A DNA stretch of 64,000 nucleotides from JBAZGH01 sp041652935 (GTDB taxonomy: Bacteria; Patescibacteriota; Patescibacteriia; Patescibacteriales; XYC2-FULL-47-12): the NCBI GenBank assembly GCA_041652935.1, contig JBAZGH010000001.1:1-64000 (forward strand), in the 5' to 3' direction. The stretch's first letter is position 1. The number at the start of each line of letters is the position of its first letter. Below the pieces are notes generated by a model, which had not been told where the DNA came from, did no database searches, and saw nothing but the letters and a program-made list of their open reading frames with translations. Of this stretch, positions 50,270 through 58,200 are shown piece after piece. A program made the translations under genes and the position numbers.

Positions 50270-50605
50270 ATGTTCACTCAACAAATCATCGGTCTGATAA
50301 TTATCGCTTATTTTTTAATCAGACTTTACTTACAGAAAAAACAAAAACAAATTAACGCTAATGAATTTTATTTTTGGTTAATTTTTTGGATAATAGCCGG
50401 AGCGGCTGTTTTGCTTTTAAAGCAGATTGATTTGTTGGTTCGTAATTTAGGATTTACCGCTTCCGGAATTGACGTATTATTATATTTAGCGGTGGTCACG
50501 CTATTTTATTTTGTATTCCGCTTGCGCATTCGAATGGCGAGAATAGAACATAATATTACAAGGGTTGTGAGGGAAATGGCTATTAAAAACAAGAATTATG
50601 AATAA
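50270..50605 (+). CDS. DUF2304 family membrane protein
   Basis: 111 residues from the ATG at 50270 (MFTQQIIGLIIIAYF). An ATG at 50216 gives a longer frame, but those 18 extra residues are encoded by the repeat arm and do not look native. Two or three hydrophobic segments (about 5-20, 38-55 and 72-88) end in a charged helix. DUF2304 proteins stand beside DPM1-like glycosyltransferases and probably anchor or assist them at the membrane. The gene sits 167 bases after such an enzyme. Confidence 0.75.
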   Translation: MFTQQIIGLIIIAYFLIRLYLQKKQKQINANEFYFWLIFWIIAGAAVLLLKQIDLLVRNLGFTASGIDVLLYLAVVTLFYFVFRLRIRMARIEHNITRVVREMAIKNKNYE

Positions 50606-50611
50606 GGAATT

Positions 50612-51673
50612 ATGAATCAGGCATTGAAAATAGGAATAATAATTGTTAACTATAAGGATTATGCCCAGCGGTTCTTATATGATTGCATAGAGACCTTACG
50701 CAAACAGGAAGGAGAAAATTTAGATTGTCAATTATATATAATTGACAATTCTTCATCTGAAGAAACAAGAGAATATTTAAAAAAACAGGCGCCGGAGGCA
50801 AAGATTATTCCGCGCTCGGACGGAAATTATAGCGCGGCTAATGGGGCGGGAATTGAACAAGCGGGGCAGAATGGCTGTGAATATTTTGTTATAGTCAATA
50901 TGGATGTTGTTTTTAATAAAAATTGGCTAAGTGAATTAGTAAAAGCAGTTAACAGCGATGAACAAGTTGGGATAGCACAATCAAAAGTGATGCTATGGCC
51001 GGAAAAAGATAAAATAAATAGCGTTGGCAATGTTATTAATTTTTTAGGATTTGGGTTTACTCAAGGATATAGAGAAAAAAATAAAGAAATTGAAGAAATT
51101 GAAGAAATTAAGGGTTATGCATCTGGCTGTTCAATGATAATTAAGCTAGAGGTGATAGAGAAAATAGGTAATTATGACTCAGAGTATTATATGTATCATG
51201 ATGATGTAGAATTGGGCTGGCGGACTAAATTAGCTGGTTACAAAATTGTTTTAGCGCCAAAATCAGTTGTTTATCATAAATATGAATTTAGTCGCTCAGT
51301 TCGTATGCTGTACTATATGGAGCGTAACCGCTATATAGCTATTCTCTCTTTTTATAAATTGCCAACAATTTTATTAGTTTTGCCACCGTTAGTTATTATG
51401 GATTTAGGCATGTTGGCCTATTCAATAATTAACGGCTGGTTTGGCACAAAATTAAAAGTTTATTTATATTTTTTACAGCCAAAAAATTGGCAGCATATTT
51501 TTCAGGTGCGTCAGCAAGTTAAAAAATTTCGACAAGTTTCTGATCGTGTTATAATTAAAAATATTGCCGGTATAATTGATCATCAGGAAATAATGAATCC
51601 AGTGTTGAAATATATAGTTAATCCAGTATTTAATTTATATTGGAAATTTATAAGGGTGTTTATTGTTTGGTAA
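50612..51673 (+). CDS. Glycosyltransferase family 2, rhamnosyltransferase-like
   Basis: 353 residues. IIVNYKDYAQRFLYDCIETL and LYIIDNSSSEETREYL begin the GT-A fold, FVIVNMDVVFNKNW carries the metal-binding acid, and YMYHDDVELGWRTKLAGYKI is the catalytic ED-x-x-x-R-like block of the WsaE/RfbN group. A hydrophobic stretch at about 250-275 may associate with the membrane. It would add a sugar to a surface polysaccharide. It is the third gene of the small glycosyltransferase group 49431-51673. Confidence 0.85.
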   Translation: MNQALKIGIIIVNYKDYAQRFLYDCIETLRKQEGENLDCQLYIIDNSSSEETREYLKKQAPEAKIIPRSDGNYSAANGAGIEQAGQNGCEYFVIVNMDVVFNKNWLSELVKAVNSDEQVGIAQSKVMLWPEKDKINSVGNVINFLGFGFTQGYREKNKEIEEIEEIKGYASGCSMIIKLEVIEKIGNYDSEYYMYHDDVELGWRTKLAGYKIVLAPKSVVYHKYEFSRSVRMLYYMERNRYIAILSFYKLPTILLVLPPLVIMDLGMLAYSIINGWFGTKLKVYLYFLQPKNWQHIFQVRQQVKKFRQVSDRVIIKNIAGIIDHQEIMNPVLKYIVNPVFNLYWKFIRVFIVW

Positions 51674-51680
51674 ATCATCA

Positions 51681-51780
51681 TTTGTCATTCTGAGCGAAGC
51701 GAAGAATCTGTTTGCGTGAATAAGAAAATATTATAAATCCTTCGTCGTTTCGCTAACACTCCACTTCTCAGGATGACAAA
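51681..51780. repeat. Inverted repeat of the TGTCATTCTGAG type
   Basis: TTTGTCATTCTGAG with AGCGAAGCGAAG on the left (51681-51708) is matched on the right by the complement in 51738-51780 (CTTCGTCGTTTCGC, CTCAGGATGACAAA). This G+C-rich element type is dispersed in many bacterial genomes. Confidence 0.75.
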
Positions 51781-51790
51781 AAGAGACATT

Positions 51791-52201
51791 ATGCTTAAAT
51801 TTTTAAAACTATTATTAATATTTTCCTGGATGCTGATGATATTTATTAGTTCGCATATTTCTGCTCCGCCGGAAGATTTAACATATCAAAAAAAACTAAT
51901 TGATTATACTTATGATAAAAGCATGCACTTGATTTTATACGGCATGCTGGCTTGGCTAATTGTTTATTTTTTGCGCGAGTTTAAAATAAAATACCGCTAT
52001 ATTTTCTATATCGCGGTTATTACAGCTTATTTATATGGTATTACCGACGAATGGCATCAAAGTTTTGTGCCGGGCAGGGGAGTGAGCTATTGGGATCTTG
52101 TTTTTAATGTTATCGGCGCAATGTTCGGCTTTATTGTTTATCGCCTATGGCACGTAGTTAAATATAAGCGTGGTTGGCATGCTAAGCATTTACATGAATG
52201 A
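51791..52201 (+). CDS. VanZ family protein
   Basis: 136 residues from ATG 51791 (MLKFLKLLLIFSW); an ATG at 51773 lies within the repeat and adds six non-native residues. Four membrane helices, with FISSHISAPP after the first and DKSMHLILYGMLAWL and TDEWHQSFVPGRGVSYWDLVFNVIGA as the VanZ signature. VanZ-like proteins are linked to glycopeptide tolerance in some Gram-positives but the biochemical function is unknown. The gene stands alone between repeats. Confidence 0.85.
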   Translation: MLKFLKLLLIFSWMLMIFISSHISAPPEDLTYQKKLIDYTYDKSMHLILYGMLAWLIVYFLREFKIKYRYIFYIAVITAYLYGITDEWHQSFVPGRGVSYWDLVFNVIGAMFGFIVYRLWHVVKYKRGWHAKHLHE

Positions 52202-52218
52202 AATTTTTTTGAGATTTT

Positions 52219-52255
52219 GTCAATATGTGGCTAAAAATAGTCAATATGATATACT
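52219..52255 (+). promoter_or_regulatory. Candidate pilT promoter with direct repeat
   Basis: GTCAATATG is repeated at 52219-52227 and 52240-52248, 21 bp apart (two helical turns). The second copy leads into an extended -10, TGATATACT (52247-52255). A further TATAAT-like box at about 52262-52268 is possible. No good -35 is seen, which fits activator dependence. Confidence 0.4.
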
Positions 52256-52286
52256 AAAAATGACTATAATTTTAAATTAATTTTTT

Positions 52287-53330
52287 ATGAATATAGAACA
52301 ATATTTCAAAATAGCCATTGAAAAAGGAGCGGCTGACCTGCATTTGGTCGGCGGGTCGGTTTCAACATTAAGAATAGGCGAACAATTAATTCCCATTAGC
52401 GAGGAACCGTTAGACAATAAAGAACTTCAGGGGGCGGCTTTGGGGTTATTAGATGAAAATCAAAAAAATCATTTTTTAGAAAAAAAAGAGTTGGATTTCG
52501 GCAAAGAAATTTTAGGCCAGCGCTTCAGGATAAATTTGCATTTTCAGGAAAGTAAAATTGGTTTAACGGCCAGAGTAATAGCAAAAAAGATTCCGGCCCC
52601 GGATAAGCTTGGTTTTACAGACATATTATACGGCCTAACGCATTTGCGCGACGGGCTTATTTTAGTTGTGGGGACTTCCGGTAGCGGAAAAAGCTCGACT
52701 TTAGCGGCTATGATAGATATTATAAACACCGAGCGCAAGGCGCACATTATAACAATTGAAGACCCGATTGAATATATGTTCCGGGAAAAGCAGAGCATTA
52801 TTGAGCAGCGGGAGCTGGGAGTAGACACGAAATCTTTTGCTGACGCTTTAAAATCAGCTTTGCGGCAGGACCCGAATGTTATTATGGTGGGTGAAATGCG
52901 GGATCAGGAAACAATCGCCGGCGCTTTAACAGCGGCCGAAACAGGACATTTGGTTATATCCACCCTACACACCTCAAACGCTCCGGAAACAATCCAGCGC
53001 ATAGTTGACTCTTATCCGGCTGATAAAAGAAACCAAATTTTAAATCAGCTGGCATCTAATTTGCGGGCGGTTATTGCTCAAGAATTACTACCAACCAAAG
53101 AAGGCGGGCGAGTGGCGGTTCGTGAAATAATGATAAATAATTCCGCAATTGCCAATTTAATAAAAAATAATGATATGGCGCAGATATTATCCGCTATCCA
53201 GACCGGCGGGGGAGACGGCATGACAACCATGAACCAGTCAATTGATAAGTTATTAGCCGCTGGTATTATTGACCAAAAGGTAGCTGAAAACAGAAAAAGG
53301 GATTTAGAGACAAAGTCAGTTTACTATTAA
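52287..53330 (+). CDS. pilT: Type IV pilus retraction ATPase
   Basis: 347 residues. Walker A GTSGSGKSS (129-137), ITIEDPIEY Asp box, DPNVIMVGEMRD Walker B and TGHLVISTLHTSNAPETIQR His box. AAETGHLV is followed by AIREMI-like VAVREIMINNSAIANLI, matching PilT rather than PilB. It pulls back type IV pili for twitching or DNA uptake; CPR bacteria often keep pili to contact hosts. No other pil gene is in the window. Confidence 0.93.
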   Translation: MNIEQYFKIAIEKGAADLHLVGGSVSTLRIGEQLIPISEEPLDNKELQGAALGLLDENQKNHFLEKKELDFGKEILGQRFRINLHFQESKIGLTARVIAKKIPAPDKLGFTDILYGLTHLRDGLILVVGTSGSGKSSTLAAMIDIINTERKAHIITIEDPIEYMFREKQSIIEQRELGVDTKSFADALKSALRQDPNVIMVGEMRDQETIAGALTAAETGHLVISTLHTSNAPETIQRIVDSYPADKRNQILNQLASNLRAVIAQELLPTKEGGRVAVREIMINNSAIANLIKNNDMAQILSAIQTGGGDGMTTMNQSIDKLLAAGIIDQKVAENRKRDLETKSVYY

Positions 53331-53337
53331 AAATATA

Positions 53338-53419
53338 ATGCAAATCCTCAAATTTATTCAAATGCTTCAAATGATTTTTATGCGAATATTATATTTGTGG
53401 CTATTTGGGGCATTTGCAT
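53338..53419. repeat. Inverted repeat after pilT
   Basis: ATGCAAAT (53338-53345) and ATTTGCAT (53412-53419) are the same pair as in the ftsE-ftsX gap. Between them are several TTCAAAT units. It fills nearly all of the 114-bp gap. Confidence 0.7.
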
Positions 53420-53444
53420 TTAATTTGTAGATTTGAATTATATT

Positions 53445-53783
53445 ATGCAAATAGAAAAATGGGAAAACATCAAAGGAATGATAAAAGACCAGTTTGAAGT
53501 TGAAGACGAGGGCAAGGAGGAATTGGAGGACGCTCCGAATAGTACCATGGAATTTATTATTTTTAATGGGCCGCTAGGCAAAATAAAGCTGGAATACATC
53601 GTTAAACCGGTGGTGCTGGATAAAAAAACAATCGGTTCTCGTCGAATCGGTTCGGAAACCACAGTGGAGTATATTTACAGCGATGATGAATTTTCCAATA
53701 CTTTCAAAGCTTATAAATGGGATGATGACCGAGATGATTGGGTGGAAATGGAAAGGGAGAGGGCAAGCGCGTTTATGGCGTAA
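53445..53783 (+). CDS. Conserved-looking acidic protein, unknown
   Basis: 112 residues from ATG 53445 (MQIEKWENIKGMI); a TTG four codons earlier is possible. It is soluble and acidic, with alternating strands (MEFIIFNGPLGKIKLEYIVKPVVLDKK in outline, TTVEYIYSDDEFSNTFKAYKWDD) that suggest a beta-rich fold. No family is recognised. It lies between a repeat and dtd, separated by 50 bases. Confidence 0.6.
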   Translation: MQIEKWENIKGMIKDQFEVEDEGKEELEDAPNSTMEFIIFNGPLGKIKLEYIVKPVVLDKKTIGSRRIGSETTVEYIYSDDEFSNTFKAYKWDDDRDDWVEMERERASAFMA

Positions 53784-53833
53784 TTCATAAAAAATTAAAC
53801 AGAAATTTAACAATAATTAAACAATAATTTTTT

Positions 53834-54277
53834 ATGAGAGCAGTAGTACAAAGGGTAAAAGAATCCAGAGCTAAAATAGACGAGGAAATTATTGGAGAAA
53901 TTAATCAAGGGTTGCTAGTCCTGTTAGCAGTCCATAAAGACGACACGGAAAAAGATATAGTGTGGATGGCGAAAAAGATAGCGCAGTTGCGGATATTTGG
54001 TGATGAAGATTGTAAAATGAATAAATCCGTAAAAGACACTGGCGGAGAGATTCTTATTGTTTCACAGTTTACATTATACGGCGACTGTGGAAGAGGAAAT
54101 AGGCCAAGTTTCATTACCAGCGCCCGGCCGGAAAAGGCAAAAGAGTTTTATGAAAAATTTTTGGAACAAATCCGTTCTGCCGGCATCAAAGTTGCCACCG
54201 GAAAATTTCAGGAACATATGGAATTGGAATTAATAAATGACGGACCGACCACGATAATTATTGACAGCCATCAGTAG
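53834..54277 (+). CDS. dtd: D-aminoacyl-tRNA deacylase
   Basis: 147 residues, the usual length. MRAVVQRVKESRAKI at the start, SQFTLYGD with GRGNRPSF, and the C-terminal NDGPTTIIID (the family NGPVT motif, here NDGPTT) identify DTD. Gly-cisPro is not applicable: the motif is G-P as expected. It removes D-amino acids wrongly attached to tRNA. The stop codon overlaps a 25-bp palindrome. Confidence 0.93.
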   Translation: MRAVVQRVKESRAKIDEEIIGEINQGLLVLLAVHKDDTEKDIVWMAKKIAQLRIFGDEDCKMNKSVKDTGGEILIVSQFTLYGDCGRGNRPSFITSARPEKAKEFYEKFLEQIRSAGIKVATGKFQEHMELELINDGPTTIIIDSHQ

Positions 54278-54300
54278 AGACGTGGCACTGCCACGTCTCT
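54276..54300. repeat. Perfect 25-base palindrome after dtd
   Basis: AGAGACGTGGCA (54276-54287) and TGCCACGTCTCT (54289-54300) are perfect complements around one C. The left arm overlaps the dtd stop codon. There is no T-run, so it is a dispersed palindrome rather than a clear terminator. Confidence 0.8.
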
Positions 54301-54338
54301 GTAGTTAGATAATATAATAAAAAAGACACCAAATTTTT

Positions 54339-54776
54339 ATGTTTAAAGTCGGAGCATTTGCTATTATTTTTGACAAAGATGGGAAGGTGCTATTATGCCA
54401 CCGTCTCGATTACGATCTATGGAATTTGCCCGGAGGCGGTCTGAATGATAAAGAATCTCCGTGGGAGGCGGTAATTAGGGAAACAAAAGAAGAGACAGGG
54501 CTGGATGTTGAAATTGAAAAGTTAGTTGGTATTTATAGCAAGAATAACAAAAATGACATAGTTTTTTCTTTTAAGTGCAAAGTTATCGGGGGAGAAATCG
54601 CATTATCGGATGAGGCGGATGAAATTGAATATTTTGATATTAACAGTCTGCCTAAAAATACAGTCCCCAAACAGGTTGTTAGAATAAAAGATGCCTTTGC
54701 GGATAAAAAAGAAGTAATTCTAAAAATACAGGGCGGACCGGAGGCCATTGAATTAGTAAAGCAAGGAAAATTATAA
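54339..54776 (+). CDS. NUDIX hydrolase
   Basis: 145 residues. The NUDIX box GGLNDKESPWEAVIRETKEETGL matches GX5EX7REUXEEXGU with all acidic residues; only its outline is given here. It hydrolyses a nucleoside diphosphate linked to another group. The substrate cannot be told; sequence outside the box (FKVGAFAIIFDKDGKVLLCHRLDYDLWNLPGGG) is general. A TATAAT lies 22 bases before the start. Confidence 0.88.
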   Translation: MFKVGAFAIIFDKDGKVLLCHRLDYDLWNLPGGGLNDKESPWEAVIRETKEETGLDVEIEKLVGIYSKNNKNDIVFSFKCKVIGGEIALSDEADEIEYFDINSLPKNTVPKQVVRIKDAFADKKEVILKIQGGPEAIELVKQGKL

Positions 54777-54787
54777 TTTAATTCATT

Positions 54788-54853
54788 AAGGAGGATAAAA
54801 AGTTGCGGGTTGCAGGTCTTAGAACCTAAGTCTTACAACTTACAACCTATAAA
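54788..54853 (+). promoter_or_regulatory. Shine-Dalgarno separated from its start codon by repeat DNA
   Basis: AAGGAGG (54788-54794) is a perfect ribosome binding site, but the ATG of the band-7 gene is 62 bases further on. The DNA between holds GTTGCGGGTTGCAGG on the left and TTACAAC twice (54833-54846) on the right, members of the heptamer repeat family in inverted orientation. A fold of the repeat could bring the site near the ATG. Confidence 0.5.
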
Positions 54854-54856
54854 CGT

Positions 54857-55606
54857 ATGGACATTTTATCAATCGCTATCGCAGTCATTATTATTGCGAT
54901 TATCGTTTTGCGCCAGGTTAACCAGTACGAGCGGGGTGTTATGTTTACTTTGGGAAAATTTACCGGCGTTGCCGAGCCGGGCTGGCGCGTTGTTATACCT
55001 ATTTTTCAGTTTATGAAAAAAGTAGATATGCGCGTTAAGGCGGTTGACGTGCCGGACCAAAAAGCAATCACTCGCGACAATATTTCCGTAACTGTTAACG
55101 CGGTAATTTATTATAAAGTAGCTGATGCATCAAAAGCGGTAATCGCTGTGGAAGATTTCCGTTACGCAATTTCACAATTGGCGCAGACTACGATGCGCAA
55201 TATTGTCGGCGAGATTAGTTTGGATGAGTTATTGGCGGAAAGGGAAAAAACATCAGAACGCATCCGCGATATTGTTGATAAAGTTTCCGACGCCTGGGGC
55301 ATTAAAGTGGAAAACGTGGAATTGAAAGATGTCAGCTTGCCGGCGGACATGGAGCGCACGATTGCCAAACAGGCCGAGGCTGAACGGGAAAAAAGAGCGG
55401 TTATAATTAAAGCCGAAGGCGAGGTGGCGGCGGCGGAAAATATGGCAAAAGCAGCCGGTATTTTATCAGGATCAACGGGCGCCCTGCATTTGCGCACCCT
55501 GCAATCAATTAATGACTTAAGCTCCGATCAATCTAACACGGTAATTTTCGCTTTACCGGTAGAAATACTGCGCGCGTTTGAATCATTCACTAAGAAAAAT
55601 ACTTAA
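54857..55606 (+). CDS. SPFH/band 7 family protein (slipin-like)
   Basis: 249 residues. One membrane helix at 3-18, then QVNQYERGVMFTLGKF and EPGWRVVIPIFQ start the SPFH domain, which continues to about 180 with VPDQKAITRDNISVTVNAVIYYKV. A coiled-coil part with many Ala and Glu (AKQAEAEREKRAVIIKAEGEVAAAENMAKAA, outline) and an oligomerisation end follow. Slipins scaffold membrane microdomains and often partner a NfeD protease, which is not seen nearby. Confidence 0.9.
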   Translation: MDILSIAIAVIIIAIIVLRQVNQYERGVMFTLGKFTGVAEPGWRVVIPIFQFMKKVDMRVKAVDVPDQKAITRDNISVTVNAVIYYKVADASKAVIAVEDFRYAISQLAQTTMRNIVGEISLDELLAEREKTSERIRDIVDKVSDAWGIKVENVELKDVSLPADMERTIAKQAEAEREKRAVIIKAEGEVAAAENMAKAAGILSGSTGALHLRTLQSINDLSSDQSNTVIFALPVEILRAFESFTKKNT

Positions 55607-55615
55607 ATAAAATTT

Positions 55616-56008
55616 ATGCTTAATAAAAAAGGAGGAACAATTTTTTATCTGCTTTTTATAATCGCAGCCATTTTAATTGTTGGTTTGATAATTTTTTATT
55701 ATAGCCAAAAAGACGATGTCGGTGATAATATGGCGGAAACGCAAGTTGATTTAACCCAGTTAGCTGAAAATTACAAGAACAAGGTCAAAGATATTATGCC
55801 GGCGTATAAAGAGGCGATAGAGGGTATTAATCAGGAAAAATTAGAAGAACTGCGCGTCCAGTTGCTCTCATTGAAAATGCCGTCAGAATTCAAAGATTTG
55901 CACGTTGAACTTATTTTGCTTTTGGACAAGCTAGAGCAAAATTATTCATCCGAAGAAGCGCAAAAAAAGTTAGAAGAAATAATATCCCAATATAATTGGC
56001 TTAAATAA
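55616..56008 (+). CDS. Single-helix membrane-anchored protein, unknown
   Basis: 130 residues. A basic start (MLNKKGG), one helix at about 9-27 (TIFYLLFIIAAILIVGLIIFYY), then a helical, charged outer domain with a likely coiled coil (QVDLTQLAENYKNKVKDIMPAYKEAIEGI, outline). No family is recognised. It lies 9 bases after the band-7 gene and 10 before a polytopic membrane gene, so the three may form an envelope operon. Confidence 0.6.
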   Translation: MLNKKGGTIFYLLFIIAAILIVGLIIFYYSQKDDVGDNMAETQVDLTQLAENYKNKVKDIMPAYKEAIEGINQEKLEELRVQLLSLKMPSEFKDLHVELILLLDKLEQNYSSEEAQKKLEEIISQYNWLK

Positions 56009-56018
56009 ACGCAGCAAT

Positions 56019-56777
56019 ATGCTTAACCGCCACACACCATTAATTATCTCGATTATATTATTTTTCGGCTGGGAAATAATTGTTTTTTTTCCAAAAAATT
56101 TTTTAATTGCCGCAGCGGTTGTTATAATTTTGCCAACCATTTTATTATTAAGATTAAATAAATTTAATTTTAAGAGCGGTGATTTTTGGCTGCTGGCATC
56201 TCCCTGCCTGTTTTTAATATTATCGGCCAGTTTGTTTTTTCTTTTTCTTAACTATCCAGCGGTAAAGCATTCTGTGATTATAATTTTAACCGTAATCAGT
56301 TATTATTTCATATCTTATCTTTATTATTTTTTATGCCGGATAACAAAGTACACACCCCTTAGCTTGGAAAGCTCTTCCTCTTATTTTAATATAATCAGTT
56401 TTTTATTTCTAAGCACCTCTTTCTATGGCTTTATAAATTTACTGAATTTAAAGATGTGGTACTTGGCGGTAATTTTAACAGCGGCGGTTTTTATCTTAAC
56501 TTACCAGTTTTTTTGGATTAATAAGGTCGGCGAGCGTAATAATTTATTAATTTCAACATTAGTTTCCATTTTGATGGCTGAATTTTTTTGGTCAATTTCC
56601 TTTCTGCCGATTTCCCACTTTATCAGCGGTCTGTCCCTTGCTATAATATACTATGTGTTAATAAATATACTGCTTTTGCATTTTTTAGAAAAATTTGATA
56701 AAAAGACTGTAATAAAGTATTTTATCATCGGGCTATCCTGCATTTTTATTATATTATTGTCAGCTCGCTGGCTATAG
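56019..56777 (+). CDS. Polytopic membrane protein, unknown
   Basis: 252 residues with seven or eight hydrophobic helices covering nearly the whole length and very short loops. No conserved catalytic motif is visible. A similar layout is known in uncharacterised CPR membrane proteins. It ends an apparent three-gene group that starts with the band-7 gene, and a 225-bp repeat-filled gap follows. Confidence 0.6.
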   Translation: MLNRHTPLIISIILFFGWEIIVFFPKNFLIAAAVVIILPTILLLRLNKFNFKSGDFWLLASPCLFLILSASLFFLFLNYPAVKHSVIIILTVISYYFISYLYYFLCRITKYTPLSLESSSSYFNIISFLFLSTSFYGFINLLNLKMWYLAVILTAAVFILTYQFFWINKVGERNNLLISTLVSILMAEFFWSISFLPISHFISGLSLAIIYYVLINILLLHFLEKFDKKTVIKYFIIGLSCIFIILLSARWL

Positions 56778-57002
56778 TTCAAAATCTTTATACGTACTAA
56801 ATACTACGTCAAACCATTAATTCGAATGCTTTGTACGGATTTATGCGGACACAGATGAATGCGAATGCTGCGAATTCAGTACAAACATTATTTTATTAAT
56901 ATTTGAGGCATTCGCATTCATCTGGGTCGTTTGAGATAAGTACAACGAATTCGAATTAAGGGATTGTAGAACATTTTAGTCCGCACTAATAAACTTCTAT
57001 AT
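56778..57002. repeat. Repeat-filled gap with perfect 16-bp inverted repeat
   Basis: CAGATGAATGCGAATG (56852-56867) and CATTCGCATTCATCTG (56909-56924) are perfect complements. Outside them TGCGGAC (56844-56850) and GTCCGCA (56979-56985), and several AATTCGAAT units, give a nested structure like the ones before ftsE and ftsX. No gene or promoter was seen in this gap. Confidence 0.8.
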
Positions 57003-58115
57003 ATGTCTAGAAATTACAAAATTACAATTTTAATAATAACAATAATAGTAAGCTTGGCAGGCGGCGTGATAGGCGGAATTATCTTCCGTTCCTATTTAAT
57101 TAACTCTTCTTTCGGGATACCTCTCTGGGGAGATATTAATTTAAGCGATAATTATCAGCAAGGACAAATTGTTATCAGCCAGCCGAAAAAAGTGATTGTC
57201 GAGCAAAATGACAGGATTGCCGAAGTCGCTTCCGGAGCAATAAGGAATAAAGTAAGTTTTTACATAAAAAAACAGCCGGTTTTAAGCAACCAAGGCGGCG
57301 TTTTTAATATTAAAGAGTATTATCTTCCTGGAGATAAGGCGGGGGAGGGGTTAGTGCTTACGAATGACGGATGGGCGGTAACAGCGGTAAAAGTCAGCAA
57401 GCCCTTAAGTTATATCGCGGTTGACAGTGAAAAAGATATTATCGCCATAGAGCGGAGTTATTTTGACGAAGTAAGCGGATATTATTTCGTTAAATTAAAC
57501 GCCTCTGATTTATCGGTAGCTCAGTTTACGGAGCCGGAAAGCATGAGGATAGGCCAGTTGGCAGTTGCTTTTTCAGAGGGGGGGATAAAAACAGCTTATA
57601 TTGAAAAAATAAATTATTATCCTGATTACAACTTGGTAAAATCAAGTGAAAATGATTTTAGTTATCTTAAAATAAGCGAAGAAAATTTAGCGTTGGGCGA
57701 TATTTGTTTCGGCCTTGACGGCTCCGCGGTCGGCTTATACGCAAAAGAAGAGGCATTAATGCCCATAAATTATTTTAAGAAATTATTGCCCAATTTATTA
57801 AATAAGGGTGAAATAACACGTTCTTATTTGGGAATAAATTATATTTTATTAGACGAATTAACGGGAGAAGAAAAATTAAGCGGTGCAATAATTGCCAAAG
57901 ATTCTATAGGAGTTTCCATAGAAAAGAAAAGCCCGGCAGAAGCTGCCGGATTGCTTGAGGGAGATATAATTTTGGAGATTGAAGGCAGAAAAATCAGCGA
58001 AACAAATAATTTAAGCGATATAATACTGGGATATAAAACGGGAGAAGAAATTGAGATAAAAATTGAGCGCAGGGGAGAAGAGCGGCAAATTAAGGTGGTT
58101 TTAGGGGGGCAATAG
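57003..58115 (+). CDS. HtrA-like pseudoprotease with PDZ domain
   Basis: 370 residues. A membrane anchor at 8-28, a trypsin-like domain at about 110-265 and a PDZ domain at about 275-365 follow the DegP/DegS layout. Aligned with DegP, the catalytic histidine position (VTNNHVV) reads VTAVKVS with K130, the serine motif GNSGGAL reads GDICFGL with I234 in place of serine, and the aspartate position is G159. All three catalytic residues are lost, but the fold marks (MRIGQLAVAF, LDGSAVGL, PINYFKKLLP) and the PDZ groove (SIEKKSPAEAAGLLEGDIIL, outline) remain. It is probably a peptide-binding or scaffold protein. Confidence 0.8.
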   Translation: MSRNYKITILIITIIVSLAGGVIGGIIFRSYLINSSFGIPLWGDINLSDNYQQGQIVISQPKKVIVEQNDRIAEVASGAIRNKVSFYIKKQPVLSNQGGVFNIKEYYLPGDKAGEGLVLTNDGWAVTAVKVSKPLSYIAVDSEKDIIAIERSYFDEVSGYYFVKLNASDLSVAQFTEPESMRIGQLAVAFSEGGIKTAYIEKINYYPDYNLVKSSENDFSYLKISEENLALGDICFGLDGSAVGLYAKEEALMPINYFKKLLPNLLNKGEITRSYLGINYILLDELTGEEKLSGAIIAKDSIGVSIEKKSPAEAAGLLEGDIILEIEGRKISETNNLSDIILGYKTGEEIEIKIERRGEERQIKVVLGGQ

Positions 58116-58142
58116 GCGGTATAAGTAATTTTGCATAAACAG

Positions 58143-58166
58143 CGAGATATTTACTCTCGTTTTTTT
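58143..58166 (+). terminator. Intrinsic terminator before pgk
   Basis: CGAGA (58143-58147) pairs with TCTCG (58155-58159) and is followed by seven T. It ends the HtrA-like gene. Confidence 0.65.
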
Positions 58167-58179
58167 ATTACTTAAATTA

Positions 58180-58188
58180 TGTTATAAT
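58180..58188 (+). promoter_or_regulatory. Extended -10 promoter of pgk
   Basis: TGTTATAAT (58180-58188) is a perfect extended -10. Twelve bases separate it from the ATG at 58201, so the leader would be about six bases. No consensus -35 is needed with an extended -10. Confidence 0.65.
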
Positions 58189-58200
58189 ATACACAAGATT

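Noticed and set aside
54276..54300. Palindrome after dtd as a terminator
   Set aside because: The stem is perfect but no T-run follows on either strand.
54810..55016. Open frame overlapping the band-7 start
   Set aside because: It begins with TTG in repeat DNA and runs out of frame through the clear SPFH gene; a shadow.
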